Source of the DNA: Bacteroidetes bacterium RIFCSPLOWO2_12_FULL_35_15 | Lineage (GTDB): Bacteria > Bacteroidota > Bacteroidia > 2-12-FULL-35-15 | Reading direction: 5' to 3' | DNA length: 64,000 nt | NCBI GenBank assembly: GCA_001769385.1 | Contig: MEPB01000077.1 | Span: 84,616-148,615, forward strand | Shown: positions 38,052 through 47,078 of the stretch, in pieces | How the letters are laid out: each line of letters opens with the position of its first letter | Position numbering within the stretch: position 1 is the stretch's first letter | Translations under genes and position numbers: made by a program | The notes under the pieces: model-generated | The model's input: only the letters and a program-made list of their open reading frames with translations | Told to the model about the DNA's origin: nothing | The model's database searches: none

Positions 38052-38426
38052 TTAATTAGGGTTCACTCAAAAATTAAGGTTCCTAGTATTTGGAATCAAT
38101 AATGTTTAATTTAATAAAAATGTTTGTTGGTTTGATGTGCGGGAGCTCTGAGCAAACGCGATGTCGAGTTGCGGTGAACACAATTTTTCTTGAAGGTCTT
38201 GGAGAGAGCTTTAGCAGCTCTCATAGACATTCAAAAAAATTGAGAGAGGAGTGGGGGCAATCGTTTGCTCTTGTTCTTCTCTGAAGAATTGTTTTTTTCA
38301 TTAAGGAAAAAGAACTGCAAGGAAAACAAGCATTTTATGTTTAAATATTTGCATCTAATAAAAGTGAAAAGCTTTAAAAGTATAGATAATATTGATGTTT
38401 TTGATGTTTGAGCAAACCCTAATTAA
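38052..38426. mobile_element. Non-coding TIR-bounded (MITE-like) element with structured core
   Basis: Left end 38052-38071 and right end 38407-38426 are inverted copies differing only at two adjacent positions; the ends read TTAATTAGGGTT, two variable bases, then CTCAAA. If the inverted repeat begins at AGGG, both flanks show AATT, a possible 4-bp target duplication. Inside, 38150-38158 pairs with 38262-38270 (GAGCAAACG/CGTTTGCTC), 38181-38194 with 38230-38242, 38196-38199 with 38225-38228, and 38204-38210 with 38216-38222. No gene is convincing: the reading frame at 38090-38284 is not protein-like. It lies in a 730-bp gene-free stretch (37817-38546). Confidence 0.6.
38150..38299 (+). ncRNA. 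Candidate structured RNA with terminator
   Basis: A set of nested stems (closing stem 38150-38158/38262-38270, apical hairpin GAGAGCT-TTAGC-AGCTCTC at 38204-38222) is followed by a short hairpin TTCTTC-TCT-GAAGAA (38274-38288) and the T-rich run TTGTTTTTT, which resembles an intrinsic terminator on the plus strand. This suggests a transcribed small RNA, but the stems could equally be the folded core of the mobile element. No promoter consensus is visible upstream. Confidence 0.35.
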
Positions 38427-38473
38427 AACAGAATTCTATTATTCTTGTCCTTTTCGAGGAAAGTATATAAAAC

Positions 38474-38507
38474 AAAAAACCCGCTACATAATTGTATCGG
38501 GCTTTTC
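38474..38507 (-). terminator. Intrinsic terminator
   Basis: On the minus strand the stem GCCCGATACA / TGTAGCGGGT is followed by TTTTTTG. It lies 40 bp after the stop of the lipoprotein gene at 38547. Confidence 0.85.
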
Positions 38508-38546
38508 ATTAATTAGACAAATCTCTCTCTAAACTAAATCTAATTA

Positions 38547-38936
38547 TTAATAATTGCCTTGGGCAATAGCTTTTACAGAAGGATTACTTGTTGATCCTTC
38601 CTTAAATAATACGTTATCAATAAAAATTTGAACCTGAACAACTTTATGGGATGGTGTAACATTTGAAGCCTCTATAGAAAACAAATGTCCACTACTAAAA
38701 TTAAAATTGACTACTGATGAAGTTCTATTCATCGTCTCATTTTCCATTTCTAAAACGCCATCTGAATTTGGACTTAAATAACTTATATTCACATTCCCTG
38801 ACTCACATTGTATGCGATATTCTACATTAATTGTTTTTGGAGCAATTGGATCTTGTGGTGTAGCCTTCTCTTCTTTTTTACATGAAGTTACAAAAACACT
38901 TGTCAGCACAATAAAAGAAAGGAGTAATTTCTTCAT
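38547..38936 (-). CDS. Small lipoprotein of unknown function
   Basis: Start at ATG 38936, because the upstream codon at 38942 is TTG. About 129 residues. The signal peptide (LLLSFIVLTSVFVTSCKKEE) carries a lipobox. The mature region NVEYRIQCESGNVNISYLSP ... VVQVQIFIDNVLFKEGSTS is a short beta sandwich seen in small Bacteroidota lipoproteins (MmpS-like fold); the assignment is tentative. A strong promoter is visible at 38965-38995 and a terminator at 38474-38507, so this is a monocistronic unit. Confidence 0.8.
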   Translation of the reverse strand: MKKLLLSFIVLTSVFVTSCKKEEKATPQDPIAPKTINVEYRIQCESGNVNISYLSPNSDGVLEMENETMNRTSSVVNFNFSSGHLFSIEASNVTPSHKVVQVQIFIDNVLFKEGSTSNPSVKAIAQGNY

Positions 38937-38964
38937 TTTCAATTTTTTTGTATGAATTTGAGTA

Positions 38965-38995
38965 CAAAAGTAATATAATTATCTCAAAAAGCAAA
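38965..38995 (-). promoter_or_regulatory. Promoter TTTG-N19-TActTTTG
   Basis: On the minus strand TTTG (38992-38995), a 19-bp spacer and TACTTTTG (38965-38972) match the Bacteroidota consensus exactly. Predicted start of transcription is about 20 bp before ATG 38936. Confidence 0.7.
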
Positions 38996-39067
38996 TATTT
39001 GTCGTTCTATTTTAGTTTTTTACCGATATAAATATCAACAATATCGATGAATCGTGTTCATAAGCCT

Positions 39068-39682
39068 TCAATCATTTTCCCATTTACGTGTTGAACGTCC
39101 TTTTTGAATATAGGTTACATATCCATTTTTCTGTGAGAGTTTCTGCATTTTTTTTCGGAAGGCTTTGGGATGAAATGCTTTGTGCATGCTTTTTAATTTA
39201 CTGCATTTTTTCACAACCCCGATAGTTCCCAAAACCCAATAACAGGATGACGCACATCTCATACCGAAAAAAGCATAATCATGAGGCGACTCTTGGATAT
39301 ACTCCTCATACTGCTTAATTAATTGTTCATATTGGTTTAAAAAGATGGGGATTTCAATGGAAGTGATTTTGTATGATTTGTAATTTCGTTTCCAATCCGA
39401 CAAATTTTCCTTTTCGTAAACTCCTGCTTTACCTCTTTTATGTGGAAAAACATGAATCTGCTTCGAATCAAAGAAAAAGCCATACACACATGAATCTGTT
39501 TCAATGACCACATGACCACCATACATTCCTCCAATCGTTTTGTACTCCACAGCCGATTTGGGTTTTGAGCCATGAATAATATGAATTCGGATTAATTTTA
39601 AAGAATCAGAAGTTTGCGATTTCGTACAAAAAAATGCAAGAATAAAACATAAAGAAAAGAAATTTCTAACCTTTTTATTCAT
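39068..39682 (-). CDS. Secreted protein, possible permuted NlpC/P60-like fold
   Basis: 204 residues with a signal peptide (FFSLCFILAFFCTKSQ). I see no certain family. Motifs GGMYGGHVVIETDSCVYGF, with a His, and later HDYAFFGMRCASSCYWVLG, with a Cys in a G-x-R-C-A-S-S context, occur in the order His then Cys, as in permuted NlpC/P60 (YiiX/LRAT-like) hydrolases, where these residues form the active site. A cell-wall or lipid amidase role is therefore possible. The first 8 bp overlap the end of the nitronate monooxygenase gene, so the two are probably co-transcribed. Confidence 0.72.
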   Translation of the reverse strand: MNKKVRNFFSLCFILAFFCTKSQTSDSLKLIRIHIIHGSKPKSAVEYKTIGGMYGGHVVIETDSCVYGFFFDSKQIHVFPHKRGKAGVYEKENLSDWKRNYKSYKITSIEIPIFLNQYEQLIKQYEEYIQESPHDYAFFGMRCASSCYWVLGTIGVVKKCSKLKSMHKAFHPKAFRKKMQKLSQKNGYVTYIQKGRSTRKWEND

Positions 39683-40679
39683 TCATCACATCCATTAAGA
39701 CTTGATATGATTCGGTGGTTTCTTTTTTCAGTCGGTCAACAATCTCCTTACAAGAAATAACATCGTGGATCAGTTCAACACTTTGACCCGCACACCATAA
39801 TGTCTGATAATTTCCGGGTTTAACAGATTGTTCCATTTTTTTCATTCCACGCAGCTGCACCAGCATTTTAAAATACTTTTTTGTGGTTGAATTTTTTGAT
39901 AAAGTTTTTTCCAGCCAGTTTTGTTTAAGGCCAATTTTTTGTGCAAATGGCGTATTGATTATGGTACAGGGTGTTCCTGATATTTTTTCAGTCAATACAA
40001 TATCACTCATCTTTGAGTCCACAATTGCATTTTTATAGTCATCATTTACTGACGCTTCCGTACATGCAATAAAACGGGTCCCTATTGAAACACCGGTAGC
40101 TCCTAAAGCCAACATGGATAAGATCCCGGCACCGGTAGCAATTCCTCCTGCTGCTATTACAGGTGTATTCGGGAAGGTGCCATGCAAGGAAGGGATTAAT
40201 ATTTGCAATGGATTGGGTCCTGCATGCCCCCCGGCACCTTGGCCAACAGCAATAAAACCATCACAACCTAATTCAAAACATTTTTGTGCATGTTCAATGT
40301 TCGTTACATCACAAAACACTTTTGCCCCATAGCTATGTGCCTGTTCAATAACCTGTTTCGGGTTACCCAATGAAGTAATATAATATGGGACTTTTTTTTC
40401 AACACATAACTTCAAATGCTTTTCATATAAAGGATTGCTGCGTTGTACTATTAAATTCACCCCATAAGTTCCTTTTACACTCAATTTATTTTTTTCAACA
40501 TTCAATTTATTCAAAATATGCTCTAACTCACCTTCTTTACGATAATTTAAAGTTGGAAAAGCAGCAGCAATTCCACTTTTCATCCCTGCTATAATCATTG
40601 CCTCATTGCTTACCAAAAACATGGGCGCCATTATTATTGGAAAATCTATGTTTAATAAAGCTGTAAGTTTTGTTTTCAT
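39675..40679 (-). CDS. Nitronate monooxygenase (NPD/FabK-like FMN enzyme)
   Basis: 334 residues. The N-terminus DFPIIMAPMFLVSNEAMIIA, the flavin/active-site segment AVGQGAGGHAGPN (with the catalytic-type His), the phosphate-binding AAGGIATGAGILSMLALGA and GTRFIACTEA mark the nitronate monooxygenase / enoyl-reductase II family. The enzyme uses FMN to oxidise alkyl nitronates, although many family members have other substrates. It precedes the NlpC-like gene with an 8-bp overlap. Confidence 0.9.
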   Translation of the reverse strand: MKTKLTALLNIDFPIIMAPMFLVSNEAMIIAGMKSGIAAAFPTLNYRKEGELEHILNKLNVEKNKLSVKGTYGVNLIVQRSNPLYEKHLKLCVEKKVPYYITSLGNPKQVIEQAHSYGAKVFCDVTNIEHAQKCFELGCDGFIAVGQGAGGHAGPNPLQILIPSLHGTFPNTPVIAAGGIATGAGILSMLALGATGVSIGTRFIACTEASVNDDYKNAIVDSKMSDIVLTEKISGTPCTIINTPFAQKIGLKQNWLEKTLSKNSTTKKYFKMLVQLRGMKKMEQSVKPGNYQTLWCAGQSVELIHDVISCKEIVDRLKKETTESYQVLMDVMNE

Positions 40680-40849
40680 TTCGTGAAAAGATTTTAGTTG
40701 CTGAATCAGTAAAATAATTTATTTTTGGAAGCGTAAAGGTATAAGAAATAAATTATTTTAAAATTTAAGGATTCTTGTTTGAGAATTAAAAATATTTTTT
40801 TTAACTACTAATTCATAATCATTACTTCTAAAAAAACAACACTAAAAAT

Positions 40850-42619
40850 ATGGCAGTAACACGTGTTTTCGAAATCATTCCACAATTACTTGAAAAGTAT
40901 AATAAACCAAATGCTTTAGCAGCAAAGGAAAATGGGAAATGGGTAACCTATTCTACACAGCAATTTGCAGATAATGTTAATTTTTTAAGTTATGGATTGT
41001 TAGGATTGGGAATTGAAAGAGAAGAGAAGATTGCGATCATCTCAAACAATCGTCCGGAATGGAATTTTGCTGATTTCGCGTGTCAGCAAGCCGGTGCAGT
41101 AAGTGTTCCTATTTATCCGACAATCAGCGAAGGCGATTTGAATTTTATTTTAAACGATGCCAAAGTAAAATACATTTTTGTTTCGAGTGCCGATTTATTT
41201 ACTAAAGTAAAAAAGATAGCTGCCAATGCACCAAGTGTAAAAACGATCTATACTTTTAACAAAGTTGATGGAGCGAATCACTGGACAGAATTATTAGAAG
41301 CTGGCAAAAAAAATCCAAAAGAAAAAGAAGTTGAATCGATAAAAAATTCGATAAAACCGAATGATCTCCTGACGATACTTTATACATCCGGAACAACCGG
41401 AAATCCAAAAGGAGTTATGCTTTCACATAATAATTTAATAAGCAATTCCTTAGCAACCCAAACACTCTGCCCTTTCCAAAGTGACTGGAAGGCCTTGAGT
41501 TTTTTACCTCTCAATCATGTGTATGAAAGAATGCTCACCACGCTTTATTTATATTTAGGGATTTCTATCTACTATGCGGAGAGTATTGAGTCCATTGGTG
41601 ATAATTTAAAGGAAATAAAACCACAAGTATTTTCAACTGTTCCTCGTTTGTTGGAAAAAGTATATGATAAAATTGTTGCAAAAGGTTCGGAACTAACAGG
41701 AATAAAAAAGAAATTATTTTTCTGGGCCTTGGACCTGGGCCTGCGATACGAATTGAATGGAGCAAACGGCTGGTGGTACGAATTTCAATTAAAGATCGCC
41801 AACAAATTAATTTTTTCGAAATGGCGCGAAGCCTTAGGTGGAAACATTGTAGCGGCAGTATCAGGAGGAGCAGCATTACAGCCTCGCTTATCCCGGGTTT
41901 TTAATGCAGCGAAAATAACTGCACTGGAAGGTTATGGCTTAACAGAAACATCCCCCGTAATTGCGGTAAATAATTTTAATCCGAATGGAATTTGTTTTGG
42001 AACTGTTGGTCCGGTGATTGATGGTGTTACTGTTAAATTTGCAGAAGATGGAGAAATATTAGTGAAAGGACCAAATGTGATGCTGGGCTATTTTAACCGC
42101 CCTGATGCTACTGCCGAAGTTATTGATAGCGAAGGATGGTTTCATACAGGTGATATTGGAGAATTGAAAGAGGGTCGTTTTTTAAAGATCACAGATCGTA
42201 AAAAAGAAATTTTTAAAACATCCGGAGGAAAGTATATTGCCCCTGTGATGATTGAAAATAAACTTAAAGAATCACCTTTTATTGAACAGGTAGTTGTAAT
42301 TGGCGAAAATCAAAAATATGCTTCCGCCTTAATTGTGCCCGCATTTGCATTTTTAAAAGAGTATTGCAAACGTAAAAACATTGAATATAAAAGCAATGAA
42401 GAAATCATAAAAAATCCTGAAATAAAAGCAAGAATATCAGAAGAGGTAGAAAAAGTAAATGCAGAATTAGCACAATACGAAAAGATCAAACGCCCGGAAC
42501 TACTTCCTCGTGAATGGACCATTGAAAACGGTGAAATGACTCCCAAACTTTCGCTTAAACGTAAAGTAATTATGGCTGCTAATAAAGAGTTGGTAGAAAA
42601 AATATATGGTGCAGAGTAA
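40850..42619 (+). CDS. Long-chain acyl-CoA synthetase (AMP-forming)
   Basis: 589 residues, FadD15-like. The AMP-binding signature TILYTSGTTGNPKGVMLSH (residues ~175-193), SFLPLNHVYERM, EGYGLTETSPV and GWFHTGDIGEL with the late Lys-containing DRKKEIFKTSGGKYIAP are all present. It activates long-chain fatty acids with ATP and CoA at the inner membrane and feeds the beta-oxidation genes downstream (42892-48884). A terminator-like hairpin follows at 42698-42741. Confidence 0.94.
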   Translation: MAVTRVFEIIPQLLEKYNKPNALAAKENGKWVTYSTQQFADNVNFLSYGLLGLGIEREEKIAIISNNRPEWNFADFACQQAGAVSVPIYPTISEGDLNFILNDAKVKYIFVSSADLFTKVKKIAANAPSVKTIYTFNKVDGANHWTELLEAGKKNPKEKEVESIKNSIKPNDLLTILYTSGTTGNPKGVMLSHNNLISNSLATQTLCPFQSDWKALSFLPLNHVYERMLTTLYLYLGISIYYAESIESIGDNLKEIKPQVFSTVPRLLEKVYDKIVAKGSELTGIKKKLFFWALDLGLRYELNGANGWWYEFQLKIANKLIFSKWREALGGNIVAAVSGGAALQPRLSRVFNAAKITALEGYGLTETSPVIAVNNFNPNGICFGTVGPVIDGVTVKFAEDGEILVKGPNVMLGYFNRPDATAEVIDSEGWFHTGDIGELKEGRFLKITDRKKEIFKTSGGKYIAPVMIENKLKESPFIEQVVVIGENQKYASALIVPAFAFLKEYCKRKNIEYKSNEEIIKNPEIKARISEEVEKVNAELAQYEKIKRPELLPREWTIENGEMTPKLSLKRKVIMAANKELVEKIYGAE

Positions 42620-42697
42620 GGTTTTGTTTTAATGACATTTTATCTCAAGAAAAATACGTCATAAAATTAGAATATTTCCGATTATCAATAATGAGAT

Positions 42698-42745
42698 AAG
42701 CTGAAAGCAATTGAATTCAAAGATTCTTTTTCTTTCAGCTTTTAT
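42698..42745 (+). terminator. Hairpin terminator after acyl-CoA synthetase gene
   Basis: AAGCTGAAAG (42698-42707) and CTTTCAGCTT (42732-42741) form a perfect 10-bp stem with a 24-nt loop, followed by TTATTTT. It separates the ligase gene from the MarR/fad operon. Confidence 0.65.
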
Positions 42746-42852
42746 TTTAAATATCATCCTTCAGAATTCACAACAAATTACAAATAACAATGACGAAAAT
42801 CATAAAAATATAATAATTCAGTAAAGTATTCCAAAAACATTTTATTATTATG

Positions 42853-42884
42853 CTTGCATAACATGCATATATATTTTATATTTG
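42853..42884 (+). promoter_or_regulatory. Promoter with overlapping palindromic operator for marR/fad operon
   Basis: TATATTTG at 42877-42884 is a full -7 box. The region 20 bp upstream (CTTG, 42853-42856) is the place of the -33 box, and a palindrome TGCAT-AAC-ATGCA covers 42855-42867. This is the position where a MarR repressor would block RNA polymerase, so autoregulation by the downstream MarR protein is plausible. The ATG at 42892 lies only 7 bp beyond the -7 box. Confidence 0.55.
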
Positions 42885-42891
42885 TCCTCCA

Positions 42892-43344
42892 ATGGAAAAA
42901 AAACATACTGAAACAATAGATTCAAAATTAAAAACAGCCTGGCAGATTATCAGCAGAATGTATAACGCTGAAGCAATACAACATGGAGGAACAATTGCGA
43001 TCGGTTACTTTTTACTCAACATCGACAGCCATGAAGGCTCCTACCCATCGGATATTGCACCAAAACTCGGAATGGAAACTACTTCTCTTTCCCGCATCAT
43101 TAAAACACTCGAAAAAGAAAAAATGATCATCCGCAAAGTGGATAAAACAGATAAAAGAAAAGTAAAAATCATATTAACTGAAAAAGGGAAAGAGAATAAA
43201 GAACTTGCGAAAAGCAGTGTCAGGAATTTCAATAATTTGCTCGACAAAAAAATCGATAAAAAAAGAATGGAAGATTTCGCTAATACTTTAAATGAAATTA
43301 CTAAACTTGCTGAAGAAAGACACAAACAAATAAAATTAGGTTAA
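42892..43344 (+). CDS. MarR-family transcriptional regulator
   Basis: 150 residues. The winged helix lies at about residues 40-105 (IAPKLGMETTSLSRIIKTLE, recognition helix; MIIRKVDKTDKRKVKIILTEKGKE, wing). It is followed 12 bp later by the beta-oxidation genes, so it is the likely regulator of this operon, perhaps sensing fatty acid or acyl-CoA. A palindrome overlapping its own promoter (42855-42867) is the probable operator. The ligand is not visible from sequence. Confidence 0.93.
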   Translation: MEKKHTETIDSKLKTAWQIISRMYNAEAIQHGGTIAIGYFLLNIDSHEGSYPSDIAPKLGMETTSLSRIIKTLEKEKMIIRKVDKTDKRKVKIILTEKGKENKELAKSSVRNFNNLLDKKIDKKRMEDFANTLNEITKLAEERHKQIKLG

Positions 43345-43356
43345 CACATATATATT

Positions 43357-45732
43357 ATGAACAGAACAATAAAAAAAGTTGCAGTACTTGGTTCCGGTGT
43401 CATGGGAAGCCGTATTGCCTGTCATTTTGCAAACATTGGTATTGAAGTTTTATTACTGGACATAGTACCTAAAGAAGCAACGGCTGATAAAAAATCACGC
43501 AATAAGATTGTTGATGATGCCTTAACATTTGCATTAAAATCAAACCCCTCTCCTATTTATCGCAAGGCATTTGCCAAACGCATTACGACAGGAAATTTTG
43601 ATGATAACATGAAAGACATCGCTGATTCCGACTGGATCATTGAAGTAGTAATTGAACGTTTGGATATAAAAAAACAAGTATTTGAAAAAGTGGAAATGTA
43701 CCGCAAACCGGGAACATTAATTACCTCCAATACTTCGGGTATCCCTATTCATTTGATGAATGAAGGACGCAGCGAAGATTTTCAAAAACATTTCTGTGGC
43801 TCCCACTTTTTTAATCCTCCGCGCTATTTACGTTTATTGGAAATTATCCCGACACCAAAAACATCACCTGAAGTTATTGACTTCTTAATGCATTACGGTG
43901 AATTGTATTTAGGAAAAACGACCGTTTTATGTAAAGACACACCGGCATTCATTGCCAATAGGATTGGAGTTTTTGGAATCATGAGTTTATTCCATATGGT
44001 TGAAAAAATGGGATTAACCATTGATGAAGTGGATAAATTAACAGGTCCTGTTTTAGGTCGTCCTAAATCAGCAACCTTTCGCACGTGTGATGTTGTAGGT
44101 TTAGATACATTGGTACATGTTGCAAATGGAGTTGCGGATAGCTGTCCGAAAGATGAAGCCATCGAATCTTTTAAAATTCCGGGCTTTGTTTCTAAAATGG
44201 TAGAAAATAAATGGCTGGGAAGCAAAACAGAACAAGGTTTTTTCAAAAAAGTAAAAGGAGCAAACGGTAAATCAGAAATCCATTCATTGGATCTGAAAAC
44301 ACTTGAATATAAAGCTTCTGTCAAAGCAAAGTTTGCAACACTGGAAGCTACCAAGTCCATCGACAATTTACATGACCGTATGAAAGTATTACTAGCGGGA
44401 AAAGACAAAGCCGGAGAATTTTATCGTGCTTCTTTTTTCGGTTTGTTTGCATATGTGAGTAATCGGATTCCTGAAATAACAGATGAGTTATTTAAAATTG
44501 ATGCTGCAATGAATGCCGGATTTGCATGGGAACTTGGGCCCTTCGAAGCATGGGATGCATTAGGTATTGCAGAAACTGTGAAGGCAATGGAGACTGCTGG
44601 AAACAAACCTGCACCATGGATCTACGATATGTTGGCAAGTGGGGCAACTTCTTTTTATAAAGTAGAAAATGGAAGCCGGAAATATTATGATATTCCAACA
44701 AAATCATACAAAACAATTCCCGGAACAGAATCATTTATTATTCTGGAAAACATCCGTGCAAACAAAACTGTCTGGAAAAACAGCGGTGCAACCGTTACAG
44801 ATATTGGCGATGGAATCATAAACCTGGAATGGAACACAAAAATGAATTCAATTGGTGGAGAAGTAATTGAAGGAATAAACAAAGCTATTGCAATTGCAGA
44901 AAAAGATTTCAGAGGATTAGTTATTTCTAATGAAGGAGCAAATTTTAGTGCCGGGGCAAATGTAGGAATGATATTTATGATGGCCGTGGAACAAGAATAT
45001 GATGAATTAAATTTTGCAATAAAAACATTTCAGAATTCGATGATGCGTGTTCGTTACTCTTCCATTCCGGTAGTTGTAGCACCGCATAACCTTGCTTTAG
45101 GCGGTGCCTGCGAAATGAGTATGCATTCCGACAGAGTTGTACTTCATGCTGAAACATACATGGGATTAGTAGAATTTGGTGTTGGTTTGATTCCCGGAGG
45201 TGGCGGAACAAAAGAGTTTGCTGTTCGATTATCAGATGAATTAAAAGAAGGTGATGTGGAATTAAATAGTTTCCGTGATCGTTTTTTAACCATCGGTCAG
45301 GCAAAAGTTTCGACTTCTGCATATGAAGCATTCGACTTAGGTTACTTACGCAAAAATAAAGATGTTGTCGTTCTTTCCCGCAATAGAGTTTTAGCAGAAG
45401 CAAAAGCAAATTGTATTGAATTAGCAGATGCAGGATATACTCAACCTACTCATCGTAAAGACATTCGTGTACTTGGGAAACAAGCATTAGGCTTAGCTTA
45501 TCTTGGTGCAAACTCAATGATGTCCGGTCATTATATTAGTGAACATGATGTGAAGATCTCACAAAAAATGGCTTATGTCCTTTGTGGTGGTGACTTATCA
45601 GCTCCAACATTAGTAAGTGAACAATATTTATTAGACCTGGAACGCGAAGCATTTTTATCGCTTTGCGGAGAACGTAAAACATTGGAAAGATTACAGAGTA
45701 TTATTTCCGGAGGAAAAATTTTAAGAAATTAA
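43357..45732 (+). CDS. 3-hydroxyacyl-CoA dehydrogenase / enoyl-CoA hydratase (FadN-like)
   Basis: 791 residues. The N-terminal NAD-binding Rossmann motif is GSGVMGSRIA (G12-x-G14-x-x-G17), followed by TLITSNTSGIPI, FCGSHFFNPPRYLRLLEIIP and DTPAFIANRIG. After a second 3HCDH domain, the C-terminal ~300 residues are a crotonase domain (NFSAGANVG, LGGACEMSMHSDRVV, EFGVGLIPGGGGTKEF). The domain order, dehydrogenase first and hydratase last, is the reverse of E. coli FadB and matches Bacillus FadN. It catalyses the second and third steps of beta-oxidation. Thiolase follows 48 bp later. Confidence 0.94.
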   Translation: MNRTIKKVAVLGSGVMGSRIACHFANIGIEVLLLDIVPKEATADKKSRNKIVDDALTFALKSNPSPIYRKAFAKRITTGNFDDNMKDIADSDWIIEVVIERLDIKKQVFEKVEMYRKPGTLITSNTSGIPIHLMNEGRSEDFQKHFCGSHFFNPPRYLRLLEIIPTPKTSPEVIDFLMHYGELYLGKTTVLCKDTPAFIANRIGVFGIMSLFHMVEKMGLTIDEVDKLTGPVLGRPKSATFRTCDVVGLDTLVHVANGVADSCPKDEAIESFKIPGFVSKMVENKWLGSKTEQGFFKKVKGANGKSEIHSLDLKTLEYKASVKAKFATLEATKSIDNLHDRMKVLLAGKDKAGEFYRASFFGLFAYVSNRIPEITDELFKIDAAMNAGFAWELGPFEAWDALGIAETVKAMETAGNKPAPWIYDMLASGATSFYKVENGSRKYYDIPTKSYKTIPGTESFIILENIRANKTVWKNSGATVTDIGDGIINLEWNTKMNSIGGEVIEGINKAIAIAEKDFRGLVISNEGANFSAGANVGMIFMMAVEQEYDELNFAIKTFQNSMMRVRYSSIPVVVAPHNLALGGACEMSMHSDRVVLHAETYMGLVEFGVGLIPGGGGTKEFAVRLSDELKEGDVELNSFRDRFLTIGQAKVSTSAYEAFDLGYLRKNKDVVVLSRNRVLAEAKANCIELADAGYTQPTHRKDIRVLGKQALGLAYLGANSMMSGHYISEHDVKISQKMAYVLCGGDLSAPTLVSEQYLLDLEREAFLSLCGERKTLERLQSIISGGKILRN

Positions 45733-45755
45733 ACAATTCGATTTGAGGATTTAAT

Positions 45756-45775
45756 TCTCAAATCTCAAATCTATT
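45756..45775 (+). repeat. CTCAAAT microrepeat, copy 1
   Basis: The gap between the hydratase and thiolase genes contains TCTCAAATCTCAAATCTATT, a heptamer tandem. A longer version of the same sequence lies at 47079-47104 between thiolase and acyl-CoA dehydrogenase. Confidence 0.6.
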
Positions 45776-45780
45776 TAACT

Positions 45781-46956
45781 ATGAACGCATATATAGTAGC
45801 AGGTTTCCGTTCCGCAGTTGGCAAAGCCAACAAAGGCGGATTTCGTTTCACCCGTCCTGATGATCTTGCATCGGATGTTATTAAACATTTAATGGCATCA
45901 GTACCAACTGTTAATCCAGATCAAGTGGACGACCTTATTGTTGGTAACGCAATGCCCGAAGCAGAACAAGGTTTGAACATGGGCCGATTAATTTCTCTCT
46001 TAGCTTTTAATACAGATAAAGTTCCGGGAATGACTGTAAATCGTTATTGCTCTTCCGGGTTGGAATCAATTGCAATTGCAGCAACACGCATTCATTCAGG
46101 AATGGCAGAATGTATCATTGCCGGTGGAGCAGAAAGTATGAGTTTAATTCCAATGGGTGGATGGAGAATTGTTCCACATGCCGGTGTTGCGCTGGAGCAT
46201 CCTGATCATTACTGGGGAATGGGATTAACAGCAGAAGCTGTTGCAAATGAATACAATGTTAGCCGCGAAGATCAAGATGCATTCGCATATAACTCACATC
46301 AAAAAGCAATTAAAGCAATTAAAGAAGAAAAATTCAAAAATGAAATTGTATCTGTTAAAATCTCTGAAACCTACGTGGATGAGAACGAAAAAAAGAAAAC
46401 GCGCGAATTTATTGTTAGTGCCGATGAAGGTCCGCGTGCCGACACAACCCTTGAAGCGCTAGCAAAATTAAAACCGGTGTTTGATGCCAAAGGAAGTGTT
46501 ACTGCCGGAAACTCTTCGCAAACCAGTGATGGAGCAGCTTTTGTAATGATCGTTTCTGAAAAATTCATGAAGGAAAATAATTTAAAACCAATCGCACGCA
46601 TGGTAAGTTATGCTGCTGCAGGTGTTCCTCCGCGTATTATGGGAATTGGTCCGGTTGCAGCGATTCCAAAAGCATTGAAATTGGCCGGATTGAATTTGAA
46701 CCAAATTGATCTCATCGAATTGAATGAAGCATTTGCATCACAGTCATTAGCAGTAATACGTGAATTAAAATTAAATCCTGAGATTGTTAATGTAAATGGT
46801 GGAGCGATTGCTCTGGGCCATCCATTAGGTTGTACCGGAGGAAAATTATCGGTACAATTATTTAATGAATTAAGACGCAGAGAAAAAAAATACGGAATTG
46901 TAAGTATGTGTGTTGGAACCGGACAAGGTGCTGCAGGGGTATTTGAGATGATGTAA
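45781..46956 (+). CDS. fadA: Acetyl-CoA C-acyltransferase (thiolase)
   Basis: 391 residues. Nucleophile Cys90 sits in MTVNRYCSSGLESI, and the second active-site blocks GGAIALGHPLGCTGGK (His and Cys) and CVGTGQGAAG are intact. It cleaves 3-ketoacyl-CoA to acetyl-CoA and a shortened acyl-CoA, the last step of beta-oxidation. It is the third gene of the marR-fad operon. Confidence 0.95.
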   Translation: MNAYIVAGFRSAVGKANKGGFRFTRPDDLASDVIKHLMASVPTVNPDQVDDLIVGNAMPEAEQGLNMGRLISLLAFNTDKVPGMTVNRYCSSGLESIAIAATRIHSGMAECIIAGGAESMSLIPMGGWRIVPHAGVALEHPDHYWGMGLTAEAVANEYNVSREDQDAFAYNSHQKAIKAIKEEKFKNEIVSVKISETYVDENEKKKTREFIVSADEGPRADTTLEALAKLKPVFDAKGSVTAGNSSQTSDGAAFVMIVSEKFMKENNLKPIARMVSYAAAGVPPRIMGIGPVAAIPKALKLAGLNLNQIDLIELNEAFASQSLAVIRELKLNPEIVNVNGGAIALGHPLGCTGGKLSVQLFNELRRREKKYGIVSMCVGTGQGAAGVFEMM

Positions 46957-47078
46957 GTGAGAAGTGAAACTAATGTAATTGAGAATATAATTTTAGGATT
47001 TTTTTAAACAAATTTTTAAAATACAAAAAATGAACTATTAACTGAATTGAGCATGATGTAAGGAGGACAATCTCAATA

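Noticed and set aside
38090..38284. 64-codon plus-strand frame inside the 38052 element
   Set aside because: Composition and lack of a conserved pattern are not protein-like, and the stems of the element explain the sequence better.
43893..44408. Long antisense frame within the FadN-like gene
   Set aside because: It lies opposite a clearly real gene; long antisense frames are common there because of codon bias.
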